From Meandrina meandrites (Eukaryota; Cnidaria; Anthozoa; Scleractinia; Meandrinidae), in assembly GCA_963693305.1 (NCBI GenBank), contig OY855912.1, positions 6,746,001-6,810,000 of the forward strand: a stretch of DNA of 64,000 nt, given 5' to 3'. Positions 14,887-26,340 of this stretch are shown here, one piece after another. Both the position numbers and the translations under genes were made by a program. The notes under the pieces are model-generated. The model was not told the DNA's origin. It did not search any database and worked only from the letters and a program-made list of their open reading frames with translations. The stretch's first letter is position 1; every line of letters starts with the position of its first letter.

Positions 14887-15096
14887 GCCGGGTTGTTCGA
14901 ACGCCGATTAACACTAACCCAGGATTAAAAGTTGATCGAGGGTTCAATTTCTGTTGTTGTTATTTTGTGGAGCTTGAGATTAGTCGAAATTGGAAGACAA
15001 AAAGTATAAACAGAAAACGTCACTGAAAATTTAAAAAAACTGAAATAAAAATCACGCTAACCCTGCATTAGCTTAATCTTGGTTTGAACAACCGGT
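14887..15096. mobile_element. MITE with GGGTTGTTCGAAC-type ends
   Basis: Left end CCGGGTTGTTCGAACGCCGA then AACCCAGGATTAA; right end TTAATCTTGGTTTGAACAACCGG (as TTAATCTTGG + TTTGAACAACCGG). About 210 bp, non-coding. Confidence 0.65.
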
Positions 15097-15997
15097 CTAT
15101 CTACTTCGATCACGATTCTCGCTATAACATTTGTCAGCCGTGATGCCACTAGCTTTTCCTTCCTCTAAAACCAGAGTTTTCAACAACACTAGAAGCACAA
15201 ACCGTTTATAGATTTGCAGTAGAAATTTAACAATTTTTGTGGTAACCATCTGCAAGTATGCTTGGCCCAAAGTAATCGATTGCACAAAGTGGCGCTGAAT
15301 TGAATTCGCCTGTCTACAGTACATACATACATACTTAATTGTATAGCTCCTCCTTGGGGGCTCTTCTGCCATACAGAAATTAAAAAGATAAAGCTTTTTA
15401 TACAATAAAGAAGAAAAAGGAGAGAAAAAAGGGAAAAAAGTGAAATAAAGTGAAATAATGTACCACAGGGCACCCACGTTAGTGTTGAATTTTCTACTGA
15501 ATGTAGTTATGGCTATACCTAAACAAGAGCAAGCAGTTTGTGAAAAATTATTAAAGATGTCCAGGCCAAACGTGACAGGAAGATTCGCATCGGTATTCTC
15601 TGCTTTTCATCAAAAATTTCGAAGAACGTGAAGTCGAGGAAAAAATAAAAGAGGCTTTCTTTGTTGATGAAGATACATAGAAAACGGCACAGCTGTTAAA
15701 CCCGTGGCGCTTTTTAAAAAGGCTAGTTCAGTTATCTACAAAATTACATAAGGCCACTTCCACTGTGTTTCTCCGGAAGAAGCTTGGGAAAAATCGTCCT
15801 TACTTTTATGTGAAGAGGAACCGCAGGCGAGTAAGATTTTTTTTATTTCTTCAGTTTTTTTTTTAAGCGACTTTCAACTGGCTCTGGGCTTAACTCGAAT
15901 ATCAACAACTCGGATCACCCTATAGAAACCCCATGCGCAGTCTCATTGTGAAATACTTAGTTGATTATCAAAGTTACGCGCCGTAGCGAATTTGGAA

Positions 15998-16034
15998 TAG
16001 CTGACGTTTCGAGCGTTAGCCCTACGTCGGATCA
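15998..16034 (-). ncRNA. Degraded hammerhead-like motif (likely another Penelope-like 3' end)
   Basis: The minus strand reads CCGACGT, AGGGCTAACGCTC, GAAAC, GTC, AGC. This resembles the core CTGACGA, stem II and GAAACGTC of Penelope-linked hammerheads, but two core positions are changed and stem I does not pair. I read it as a fossil. No coding remnant was recognised beside it. Confidence 0.45.
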
Positions 16035-16398
16035 AGAAGCATTAATGTTATTCAAATTAAGCGACCCATTATTTTCCTTTTTCAAATCGTTTCCCTCCGG
16101 CCGACAGACTAGATCCCCGAAGTCCAAGATGTGAAGCATGAAGAAACTAAGGCCTGTTCCAAACGCCGCGCTATTGCCATACCGAACTAAATTAAATTAA
16201 ATTCGACTTAAGCAGGGCGGGAGCATGACGTTTGAACCCATTCAGTTCGGTAGGCTGAATTAAGTTCGGCACGACTACTAAGCACGGCAGGCCTTGCCTT
16301 GCCCGGCGCACGGCAGGCCTTGCGGTGCCGCATGGCAGCAGCGCGACTTGGTTAAAACGGCGTCCTCTTGTTGACCCTTGTTGCGTCATTAAAGTTTG

Positions 16399-16477
16399 GC
16401 GTCTTGACGAGATATTTTTTTTGAGGTTAAAGCTTTAAAACACTTTTTAGCCTCAAAATAATCTCGTCAAGACGCAA
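16399..16477. repeat. 79-bp foldback sequence
   Basis: GGCGTCTTGACGAGAT and TTTGAGG are mirrored by CCTCAAA and ATCTCGTCAAGACGC with a short loop. Non-coding hairpin, perhaps a tiny MITE. Confidence 0.65.
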
Positions 16478-16479
16478 TC

Positions 16480-19054
16480 CTTTTTACGTAGAATTATGAA
16501 ATTGCTATCAAATCTATGTGCCAAAAGCGCAAAAATCTTGACGAAAAAATGTTACTTTGTCGTACGTGCAACTGAACATTACAATCGTTCATGTTATAGT
16601 TGCCAACTTCGCCGGTTACGTGACTTTTCGGGCGAAAACTAGGGGGAAATTTTCACTGCTTGGCAATTTTAACTAGCTCTTTTAATTTCCGACAACTAGT
16701 ACAACTATTATTTGTTCTCGCCACCTTTTAATCCCTTATGCAAATAGAAGTATTTGTTCTAAAAGCTAACACTACCTTTTATAACCTCGCGCCAACTGTA
16801 AACAGCGTAGTAAAAACAAACTTTGTTAGCACAGAATTGCAACTCCATACGGTTTTGCTTAAATAAAATATACTGGTTGCGAATTTTCGGAACTGAATAG
16901 AATAACCGTGTTACATGAAGTAGTATATATAATTCTTCGATAGCTCTTGTACTACGAATAGTTATTAAAGAAATTTGCGTGGCTTCTTTCCAAAGTACTT
17001 TGGTAGCATGCAATTTGCAGTTTATTTTGCACGAAAATGATTATTCTTCTGTAAAAATCCGTTGTGTTCCTTTTAATCTACTGTATATTAATTTACCAAA
17101 ATCTCTTTCGAAATTTTTTGTAGTTATGCTACGAATATACGAACTAAAACTATCATTCAAATATGTATTTGGTACAAATACCTACCTGTTCGTGTTACGT
17201 GGTATTGAATAATTTTCGCGGGTTTGCCACGCTGAACGCGATTGTCAATCCTCCTGTTCGGCTTATCCTCTACCAACCAAAATATTTTTGGATGATTTAC
17301 AGTGTGACTTCTTTGACCAGACCCGCTTTTTACTTAGAAAATAAAAATCAACCACACATCTAAAACTTAAGCAGAATAATAAATTTCAACTCAATTTTCA
17401 ACTGAGTTGAAGCGTTGCATTGAACAGCCACTGATTGGTTTAAACTACTGAAGATGTTGTTTTTTTTTGTTTTTTTTTTTCTCATCAGTGCAAGGTGGTT
17501 TAGTTTTTGTTCCCAGCTAAGTGGCCCCGGTTATTGCAATCGCATTGTAATAAACGTTGTTTATTTCTGCTCCAACCGCTTTGGTGAAACAATTACAGAA
17601 GGCAGACTTCGACATTACATTAATCGTTCACTAATGTGCAGCTTTTGTTTCAGTTAAATGAGCAGTTATCTTCGTTGAAAAAACCCTATTTATAGCCATT
17701 CTTCTTGTCAACAGTTTTAATGTCAAGGATTTTACACTGATCAAGTCGTCTCAACATTCATGGGTGCGAGAGTGCATCACTGTTTTTGATAAAATAATAC
17801 TACATGTTGTCCGGATGAACACTCTGACTACTTCTTCCACAAATCGACGTATACGTATTTGTGTAAATATGAGTTTATAAGCATACCAGATGAAAATCAT
17901 CTACAGAGAGTTATGCCTCCCTTTTTAAGAAAAGTGAAACAGGCAAAAACTCATCGCTCACCTGCTTACAACAGCACCAACAGGAAAATGCTTGCGATAA
18001 AAAGTGTAGATGCGATATGAGTATAACACTCTCTCTCCTTCAAGACTAAAACTTTGCTTCGGCACTAATTTTATCAAGAGCTGTGAGTTCTAAGCTAGTT
18101 CATCTGTAGAAAAGGCGTAAGAAGCAAGCCATTTCAGTCAATTCGCTTCAGCTTCGATCAAGGAAACCTTTTGAAGACTGAATTTAAATCGACAAAACGA
18201 TGAATTAAGGATTCGACACCTCTGCCAAGTGCTTGTCTGTCAGATAACAGAATCTTGAGTGCATCAGACACTGTGTAACAGACATGTTACATTATTAGCA
18301 TTTTCTTTAATGTCAGATGCCAAATCATCGTTTTTTAAATCTTCGAAAAAACATGACCCGTCGATGATACCCATGAATGTTGCAAAGCGCCGTTTCACTC
18401 CTCGTTGGATCTGAAAAAACGGTGCAAACGTATTGGAAAAACGTCTTTAATTCGTGAAAGACCTTTTTCCATAGCGTTTGCGGTGAGTATGGCATTTCTC
18501 CGTCTAATCGTTTTTAATTGCCAGTGAATTGAAGGTGAAGCTAGACTGATTCCGTGAAAAGTCGAACAAATGACCCCATATTCAACACCAATAAACAGAA
18601 TTTACTTTGAATGGACAATGAAAACAACGAAAGTAAATACGGGTCAACTTAGCTAAACAGAGTGCATCTTACAAGTAATAAAGGTAATAGAAGAGAGTGG
18701 TGAATTTATAAATTAATAATAAGGCTAAAGAAACGCATGGTCCTTATTGCCATTTCGTAAGCTTCAAATTTTGGGATTTTGGAAGTATATAGATTCTGCT
18801 TGATTATATTAATCAGTTTACGGGGTTTCTTTTCTTACATTTTGAAAAAGTTGCAAACATGGGTTGTGTGAAATGCAGTGTTTGTATGCCTAGAGTCCTA
18901 TATGTGGTAGTTTCCATTCAAAATATTTATCTAATCAATTGTAATGGATGTAGACTCATGTTTCAGTATCCTTGAATACATTTGTCTGCAACTTTTATCA
19001 CGTCTCACCTCCCAGCGGTGAATGCCTCATTAACAAGTCTGAAGACCTACTGCC
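16480..19054. other. No gene recognised
   Basis: AT-rich, with short frames and one small palindrome (TTCAACTCAATTTTCAACTGAGTTGAA region near 17390, arms TTCAACT and AGTTGAA). Nothing else supported. Confidence 0.5.
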
Positions 19055-19315
19055 GGTTTCCATCGTAAAACCAAAGCCAGTGTAATCACTTTGGCCAATC
19101 ACAAGGGACACAAGCAATGCAGTGAACCAATCAAAACTCGAAACAAATACATGTAGTGGGCACGAAGCGCGAGAAAACGTGTATGCGCGAGCCACGATTA
19201 GTTTGGGTTTTACTTCTGATTGGTTGAGAAAGTTGCGCGAGATTTTTAGACCAATGACAACCAAAGCAAGTACGAATGAATTACTTTCGACACTCAAATG
19301 AAAACCGTTCTGTTT
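19055..19315 (-). repeat. Interspersed repeat rich in CCAAT/ATTGG boxes
   Basis: Contains GGCCAATCAC, GAACCAATCA, CTGATTGGTTG and GACCAATGAC within 170 bp, plus ACGAAGCGCGAG. The arrangement resembles a repeat I associate with cnidarian and molluscan genomes rather than a host promoter, because no gene follows. Confidence 0.45.
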
Positions 19316-20194
19316 AAGTTCACAAATTGGGAATATTAATCGCATTTTTCAAATTTTCAGTCCAATGAACAAATACCAGTCGATTAGAATCTTGTCTCTC
19401 AACTGACTGCGCCCGCGGTTTTGTTACCGGTGCTAAGCAACATTGTGCTATGCTGGCGTGACTGTTTTCGGAGTTCTCGTGAGGAAATAGGAAACTCTTC
19501 CACTGCTTTGTCGAAGACTTTAATTTTTTCCCCCGAATGTTCCACTAAACTTATAATGGGTCGCCCACTACCTCTCGAAACGAGTTTCTTCATTGGTGCG
19601 TAAAACAATAGATAACAGAAAAAAAAAATAGAAAATAGATAACAGGTCATAACAATGCCCCTAGCCCTGAATAACAATAGAGGTAATGTTTACAGGAGGC
19701 GAATGAAAATAGAGGTTCTAGAGAGGTAGTGTCTTACTGCTTATAATTATTTGACTTTGGATTCCACAGATGGTGCATCATGCATGTAAAGGCCATCCTT
19801 CACCGACTTGCGAACCTTTGCAGGGGAAACGTCACTTTGACTAGCTACTGGGCATGAATTGTGTCAATCAACATATCTATTCAGTTTTGAAATCGTTTAT
19901 TATCAGCTTCATATCCCAGAGTATCAGCGAAAGTATATGTCAGTAATAAATCTTTCAGTTTCTTCAGTCGCCGAATAAGGTATCGACCAGCATGGATCAA
20001 AGCCAAAACGTAAACACACCGAAACACGATAACTAAGAATATATAAACAGGTGGCTTTTATTTCTTTTCTGCAGCATGGAAAGTTAAACGAGTAGTTCAG
20101 TTTTATCAGACCATACCCTTTTCGCTCAGCTGGTCGACGTTTAACCAATGTAACATATGGGAGTCAGCCTATGCACCTCTCTACCCCCTCCCCT

Positions 20195-20209
20195 CCCCCC
20201 CCCCCCCCC
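20195..20209. repeat. C15 homopolymer
   Basis: Fifteen C in a row inside a CCCCT-rich stretch. Confidence 0.9.
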
Positions 20210-21080
20210 ACTACCCACCCCCAGATAGAGAGGTACCTTTCGTGCATAAGCTTCTACACTGAGTAGGTAAAACGAATGGTGTTTCATGAACAACTTTCAT
20301 AAATAGATGGCAAGACTTTTAGGGTTACCGCTTCATTCAGAAGAAACCAGTTACTGATCTTTATGTGAGACACGTAATATAGATAGAAATTGCTAAAGAA
20401 ATGAAGTCTTCTGCAGGATAAGCATTATTTCAACGTTTACTGATGATACGGTTCCATTTCCAAACAAGACCATAGAACGTCATTTGTGTTGCACGACCGT
20501 AACCCACACTGAGGGTGCATTTCAAGTGAGAAACATGTTCTGCGACGATTTCTAGGCATGCTTCATCAGAGTCAGAGGAATATGATGAATGATGTAAACA
20601 AATATATGATAAAACATGCGTCAGAACAAGTAAAAAAATTTATGGAAGCTCACTTGTGAAAATCGAGAAAGTAGAAATTAAAGGACTTCATATCGCTCAC
20701 CTGCTGAATATCACGAAGACAGCATTTGAAATCCCATTTCTAACAACATTGAAGATTGCAAGTTCACTCCTCTGTGCTAGTCACGGAGGCCCAGTGATGT
20801 AAACTTAGAATTCACAGATGTAATATTCATATCACTCACACTCATGAAAACATGCCAGTACTCACGAGAACAATATTTTCACACATAAAACAGTTCTCGT
20901 TCAACATATGTATCTACTTTGAGAAAACAGGAATTGATTTTTTTAGGGAAAACTATCGACAGCGGGATAATTCATTCATCAATTTAACGTTAATACTCCA
21001 TATTCATTCATCAATATATTCATTCAACGATATTTATTTTCATTAACAATTTTGTACTCGTCAACAGCTGTTTTATGTTA

Positions 21081-22161
21081 CAGTGCGACTACTCGAACCG
21101 GGGCACCCTGAACAAAATTGACCAATCACAGTGTTAATTGAAAACAAAGGATAGGGACATTTTTTAGCAACGGACCAATAACGTTCTAGAACGTAAACAA
21201 AAGATTAGCAACAAAATTTGAACTGTCAACAACGTTACGAACAGATGCGGACCTCTCAGGAAACTTGCCTTCTATTTGATTGGTTCATTTCGATCCTAAA
21301 TTTTAAGTTTCATCAAAAAGCTCTGTTCATGTTTTCCATGTAAACGTTTCCAAAATGGCGTTTTATCAAAACGTTCAAGTTCGATTGAATCGTGACGGGG
21401 GATATATGATAATGGTCGCCGACATTCCCAATTGTTACGAGAGCGCGTTTTGGACTTACATCGCAGGCGAAGTCAAAAGTAGTCGGCACTTTGTGCAAAA
21501 CGTTTTGCGTGACTGTTATTTAAACAATTCATCGATGCATGTACAGAGAGCAGCTGCGCCACGATGGTGGAAGATGTCGTTGAATTTTTAGAAAACGAAA
21601 AACTGTGCAAGCCCAGCATTAGTAGCACAGAACTGCAGCAAAGGCTACTGCTCAACGGCATCGTTCATCATGTTGACCTACCGTGTTTTCGGTTACATGT
21701 AAACAACAAACGTTAAAAGACAAATAGAAAAATTATTCCATGCATTGCGTTTTATTTTATAGCGTAAAAAAGTTCTTGTGAGAGCTAGAGCTTGTCTGTA
21801 AATGCAAAGCCAATAAAGGTTTGTTTAATTCCAATTGTATACTAACGTTTCCTTTACACTGATCCTGATCGTGACGGCGAATATTATTTATTATTCCATG
21901 GAATTTGAAAAACCGAGACTGATTTTGCTTGTTCTTAAAAATTTAGGATCGAAAGTAACCAATCAAAGACAAGGCAAGTTTCCTGAGAGGTCCGCATCTG
22001 TTCGTAACGTTGTTGACAGTTCAAATTTTGTTGCAAACCTTTTGTTTGCGTCCTAGAACGTCATTGGTCCGTTGCTAAAAAATGTCCCTATCCTTTGTTT
22101 TCAATTAACACTGTGATTGGTTAATGTTGTTCAGGGTGCCCCGGTTCGAGTAGTCGCACTG
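21081..22161 (+). mobile_element. 1081-bp TIR element, copy A (TA-flanked, Tc1/mariner-like deletion derivative)
   Basis: Begins CAGTGCGACTACTCGAACC and ends with its reverse complement. The inverted ends match over roughly 230 bp with a few mismatches. TA lies on both sides (21079-21080 and 22162-22163), fitting TA target duplication by Tc1/mariner-type transposases. The interior has a short frame at 21355-21591 and, in another frame, a stretch reading VVEFLENEKLCKPSISSTEL then QQRLLLNGIVHHVDLP. This looks like the helix-turn-helix of a Tc1-like transposase, but no catalytic domain is present. The superfamily is an inference. Confidence 0.8.
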
Positions 22162-22528
22162 TAATCTTCATTCAGCCGCTATATTCGTTCGCATTCACTG
22201 ACAGGTAATTAAAAACTCATTTACGTTCATAAATAGTTTTCATTCGCGAAATATTTTCAGACAGTAACTCCTGCGCATGACAATTTGTCACTTGATACGC
22301 ATTCTCGTTCCCAGAGCCATCGTTTCTTTTGGTCATGTGGTCGGCGAGACGAGAATGCTTGATACGTTGTCAATCTCGCTCCAAGAGCTCCCTTTTCCTT
22401 GACCAGCGGTGGCAACGCGGGCTCAGAGGACGAGATTGACTCGTGCCTCGAGTCTGCTTCACTGCGCAAGGTTAACGAAACGAGTGACTCCCGAGAGTTC
22501 CGTATCCTCGGAAACCAAGTGGCAGTTA
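22162..22528. other. 367-bp spacer between the inverted twin elements
   Basis: Single-copy-looking sequence with no gene recognised. A 70-codon frame on the minus strand (22257-22469) resembles nothing I know. The two ends of the spacer are not reverse complements of each other, which marks the true element boundaries. Confidence 0.6.
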
Positions 22529-23609
22529 CAGTGCGACTACTCGAACCGGGGCACCCTGAACAACATTAACCAATCACAGTGTTAATTGAAAACAAAGGAT
22601 AGGGACATTTTTTAGCAACGGACCAATGACGTTCTAGGACGCAAACAAAAGGTTTGCAACAAAATTTGAACTGTCAACAACGTTACGAACAGATGCGGAC
22701 CTCTCAGGAAACTTGCCTTGTCTTTGATTGGTTACTTTCGATCCTAAATTTTTAAGAACAAGCAAAATCAGTCTCGGTTTTTCAAATTCCATGGAATAAT
22801 AAATAATATTCGCCGTCACGATCAGGATCAGTGTAAAGGAAACGTTAGTATACAATTGGAATTAAACAAACCTTTATTGGCTTTGCATTTACAGACAAGC
22901 TCTAGCTCTCACAAGAACTTTTTTACGCTATAAAATAAAACGCAATGCATGGAATAATTTTTCTATTTGTCTTTTAACGTTTGTTGTTTACATGTAACCG
23001 AAAACACGGTAGGTCAACATGATGAACGATGCCGTTGAGCAGTAGCCTTTGCTGCAGTTCTGTGCTACTAATGCTGGGCTTGCACAGTTTTTCGTTTTCT
23101 AAAAATTCAACGACATCTTCCACCATCGTGGCGCAGCTGCTCTCTGTACATGCATCGATGAATTGTTTAAATAACAGTCACGCAAAACGTTTTGCACAAA
23201 GTGCCGACTACTTTTGACTTCGCCTGCGATGTAAGTCCAAAACGCGCTCTCGTAACAATTGGGAATGTCGGCGACCATTATCATATATCCCCCGTCACGA
23301 TTCAATCGAACTTGAACGTTTTGATAAAACGCCATTTTGGAAACGTTTACATGGAAAACATGAACAGAGCTTTTTGATGAAACTTAAAATTTAGGATCGA
23401 AATGAACCAATCAAATAGAAGGCAAGTTTCCTGAGAGGTCCGCATCTGTTCGTAACGTTGTTGACAGTTCAAATTTTGTTGCTAATCTTTTGTTTACGTT
23501 CTAGAACGTTATTGGTCCGTTGCTAAAAAATGTCCCTATCCTTTGTTTTCAATTAACACTGTGATTGGTCAATTTTGTTCAGGGTGCCCCGGTTCGAGTA
23601 GTCGCACTG
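22529..23609 (-). mobile_element. 1081-bp TIR element, copy B (inverted twin of copy A)
   Basis: Same termini, same length (1081 bp) and the same internal open frames as copy A, in the opposite orientation; mirror positions share one centre at 22345, so no indels separate the copies. It has its own TA flanks (22527-22528 and 23610-23611). The flanking bases of the two copies differ beyond TTA/TAA, so this looks like two insertions, or a local hop, rather than one larger palindrome. The transposase-like helix-turn-helix fragment is retained. Confidence 0.8.
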
Positions 23610-23780
23610 TAAAAACTCTTGATGCTTCGATTTTTGCGGGTTTTCTTCATTTCGCGCAGGCTAGCTGCAGTTGGGTCTCCGAGGATGAGAGTTCCGTTGC
23701 AGAATCGAAAACCATTTTTCCAAATTCATATCGAGCCAAGAGAACTTCTCCTTAGGGACAAACCATTAGAAAAGTAATGA

Positions 23781-23798
23781 GGGGGGGGGGGGGGGGGG
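23781..23798. repeat. G18 homopolymer
   Basis: Eighteen G, followed within 50 bp by a C-rich run, so an imperfect G/C hairpin is possible. Confidence 0.9.
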
Positions 23799-24525
23799 AT
23801 ATATCACGCAAGGGCAAATTCCACCCCCCTCCCCCCCCAAAAAAAAATTATGCAGGGAAAAACGCAAACAAAATCATGCACAAGATGGGCCGCATTTAAT
23901 TTTAAACCAGAGTTATAATTCTTCCCGAAAAGTATTCCAAAATGGCTTCATAGCGTGTCTAAAGTTTCAATGCCCCCGAACTCGCCTACAGAAATGGGCC
24001 TCCGGCCCATTTTAATACATCATAACAATTGCTACCTTTTGGGCCCCCTCACCTTAAAATTCGTTCCTACGAGCCTGACAGGTATATTAATTACACAATT
24101 TTTCACTATAAACTGCTGTTTACTTTTGAAATTAAAAATTAATTAAAGTGAACATTATTCAAAAGGTATTTTGTCATAAAAGTAACTTTAAAATGGAAAG
24201 TAGCGTTAAAGTACAAAGCTATGTGGCGCTGTTTTTCATTAATTCAATAGGAAATTCTGCGTGAATTGATAACTTAAGGAGAAATTACACGTTGAGCACC
24301 ATTATGTCTGAAAGGGTATCTTGCTTGCATAAGAATGGTTTTAAATATTAATTGGTTCACTTTCGAGCCAACTAACGCACGCCTAATACCCTGGGGCATT
24401 TAATGTTTGAGGAAAGATGTTAAAACAGCGTTCTTCATTTGAGGCGTCACGCAGCGACAGTGGAGATGCGTTGCGTGACGCCCCAACAACTTTCGCCAAG
24501 GAGGTTACCAGGGAAACCTCCCGGA

Positions 24526-24544
24526 GGGGGGGGGGGGGGGGGGG
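24526..24544. repeat. G19 homopolymer
   Basis: Nineteen G after CTCCCGGA; a small hairpin (GCGTCACGCA against TGCGTGACGC-like) lies just upstream at 24446-24482. Confidence 0.9.
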
Positions 24545-25759
24545 ATTGTTGATAGAGGGGAATTAAGGTAATCTTTCACGTCGTGAACGAGGCGCGCATC
24601 AAGAAACAAAGCAACGACCTTCAATGCCACATGGCGTTTTCCACTTCAAAGAACAGTTTTATTGTCATTTACGACATACTGTTAAATGTTTACGTTACTT
24701 CGGGTTTTTCAAGTTTTCAAGTAAAAATCATATGCTTATATCTACGATTCTTACAAGTCCTAACACGGACGGCAAATTATTAGGTCTTTATGCATGATAA
24801 CGTCACTCCAAGCCTTGTTTACACCAAATTCTTCTCAAACGTTATGCCCCTTCATCCTGTAACACTCAGAAAACTGCGAACACCAGAAATATTTATGTAA
24901 TGTTGCTGTGCTGCAAGGACAAAGCCAATCAGGGGTGAGAAGACTTAACGGCAAACAGCAATGGTACATAGTTTGAGGTTTGCTGGAGTGTCCTGAACTT
25001 AATGTGATTGGTCAATACACGATCAATATTCCTGAAAAATTTCAGGTGTTCACGGTTTTCTGAGGTTTGCATTTCGAAAGCAGGGCCTGCGAGTTAAATA
25101 GGCTTGCCTGACATAATATGCATTAAGGCTATTAATAAGCCGTTGAATGCTTACGAATGAACAAACTTCACCATAATTGTTTCCACAAAGAAAGGTATGC
25201 GCTATATTTATCTGAAAACCTAATGACAAGTTGTGATAAATGCTTCCGCACTCGCGTTACCACAAAAACTCAACTGAACTCTAAATATCATTCTATCTAT
25301 ACTATTTGGTGCAGAAATAACCGAGCTATGAACAAAGTTCTTCAATGAATTACTATACAGTTAAAACTAATTCACTGGATATCCACCCGCTAAATAGAAG
25401 CTGTGTACATATATGGTTACCATTCTCTCGCTGAATCACCAAGGCAGCGCGAGGCCTGGGAAGTGGGCGGGAAAAACACACAGTGTAAAATGATATGAGT
25501 ATCTTATTTTAAAATATTTACATATTCCATGGTATAGACACGTCGAATTGGGTACCAACACTGTCAAACAGCGTTGAAATTCAAAGATATGTATGCATAC
25601 CTTTACATTGCAAATGTCCACAACGATATGGAAATTCAAAGACCAAGTTGATCTAATTGAATGGTTTCTAAAAGTTGATCTCTATTTTAACAATGTTGTA
25701 ACACTTTCTATTTTTGTAATCCAGCTACAAATGGGAAGTGTTTGAGCGCGGACAATAAT

Positions 25760-25996
25760 CCGAGCATTTTCGTAATATCCCAAATAATTCCGAGATATCT
25801 CGAGCTTTTCCTAAACAACTCCAGGACTTCCGAAACATGTCCGGCAATTTCGAGAGTTCTCTAGCACTTCCGAAGCATCTAGGGTGTTTCCGAAACATAC
25901 CGAGCAATATTATACCATCTCGAGTATTACCGAGACATCCCGAGCATTTCCGAAACATCTCGAGTACTTCCGAAACGTCACGGGCATTCCCTCGCC
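25760..25996 (-). repeat. Degenerate 20-bp tandem repeat just downstream of the receptor stop codon
   Basis: Eleven consecutive 20-bp units plus a partial twelfth run from 25760 with no insertions or deletions, although individual units differ at several positions. The plus-strand consensus is roughly YCGAGCATTTCCGAAACATC. It starts about 75 bp past the stop codon and so probably lies in the 3' UTR. Because 20 is not a multiple of 3, the minus strand keeps one open frame (25725-26015) with a 20-residue period marked by MFRK; it is out of frame with exon 23. Confidence 0.85.
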
Positions 25997-26070
25997 TCTG
26001 ACGACATCTATTCAATACAACACGAAAGAAAATCGCTCATTATCGGAACGAACACTTGCACCAGTCATCA

Positions 26071-26340
26071 TCATACAGTCGTCTGGTTTAGCAGCGCTGC
26101 CGACTCCTCGTCCGTCTTGTGCCATGATTTCTTCATCAGGCCAGGAGAGTTTCCCTTTATGGACCGTCGCAAGGAATCTGTTCTTTTAAGGTTGAGCGAG
26201 CTGTTGGAACCGAAATGATGCCCTGGGGTGTTAAGATAGTTCATAAGAGGTTGGCCGTTAGGGTGAAGATGCTTGTGGACTTTGCAGCTTGGGCGTTTGA
26301 CAGCGCTTATTAACCAGTATGTTTTCCATGTGCCTTTGCC
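26071..26340 (-). CDS. Receptor guanylate cyclase exon 23: last cyclase strand, C-terminal tail, stop
   Basis: Codes residues 1073-1161 plus TGA at 26071-26073. It starts [18 protein letters not shown], the conserved 'GKG...TYWL' ending of the domain, then continues as a Ser-, Asn- and Lys-rich tail with [16 protein letters not shown], a basic stretch resembling phosphorylation sites. The last residues are LNQTTV, matching a class I PDZ-ligand pattern (T-x-V). Acceptor CTTATAG. No AATAAA was found close downstream; one candidate lies at about 24657-24662 (minus), which would mean a 1.4-kb 3' UTR. Confidence 0.9.
   Translation of the reverse strand, partial: GKGTWKTYWLISAVKRPSCKVHKHLHPNGQPLMNYLNTPGHHFGSNSSLNLKRTDSLRRSIKGNSPGLMKKSWHKTDEESAALLNQTTV

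Larger units (their letters stand above)
23614..25720. other. Region downstream of the receptor gene, no gene recognised
   Basis: Contains two G tracts and short frames. It may include the distal 3' UTR if the candidate polyadenylation signal near 24660 is used. Confidence 0.45.

Noticed and set aside
21835..22056. 73-codon frame (and its twin at 22634-22855) as a gene
   Set aside because: It lies across the terminal inverted repeat of the 1081-bp element, shows no family signature and is duplicated only because the element is.
22162..22528. A single large transposon spanning 21081-23609 with the twins as its inverted ends
   Set aside because: Each twin has its own complete TIR pair and TA flanks, so two elements explain the structure better; not excluded without genome copies.
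25436..25639. 67-codon minus frame downstream of the receptor
   Set aside because: No signature, not in phase with any splice site seen.
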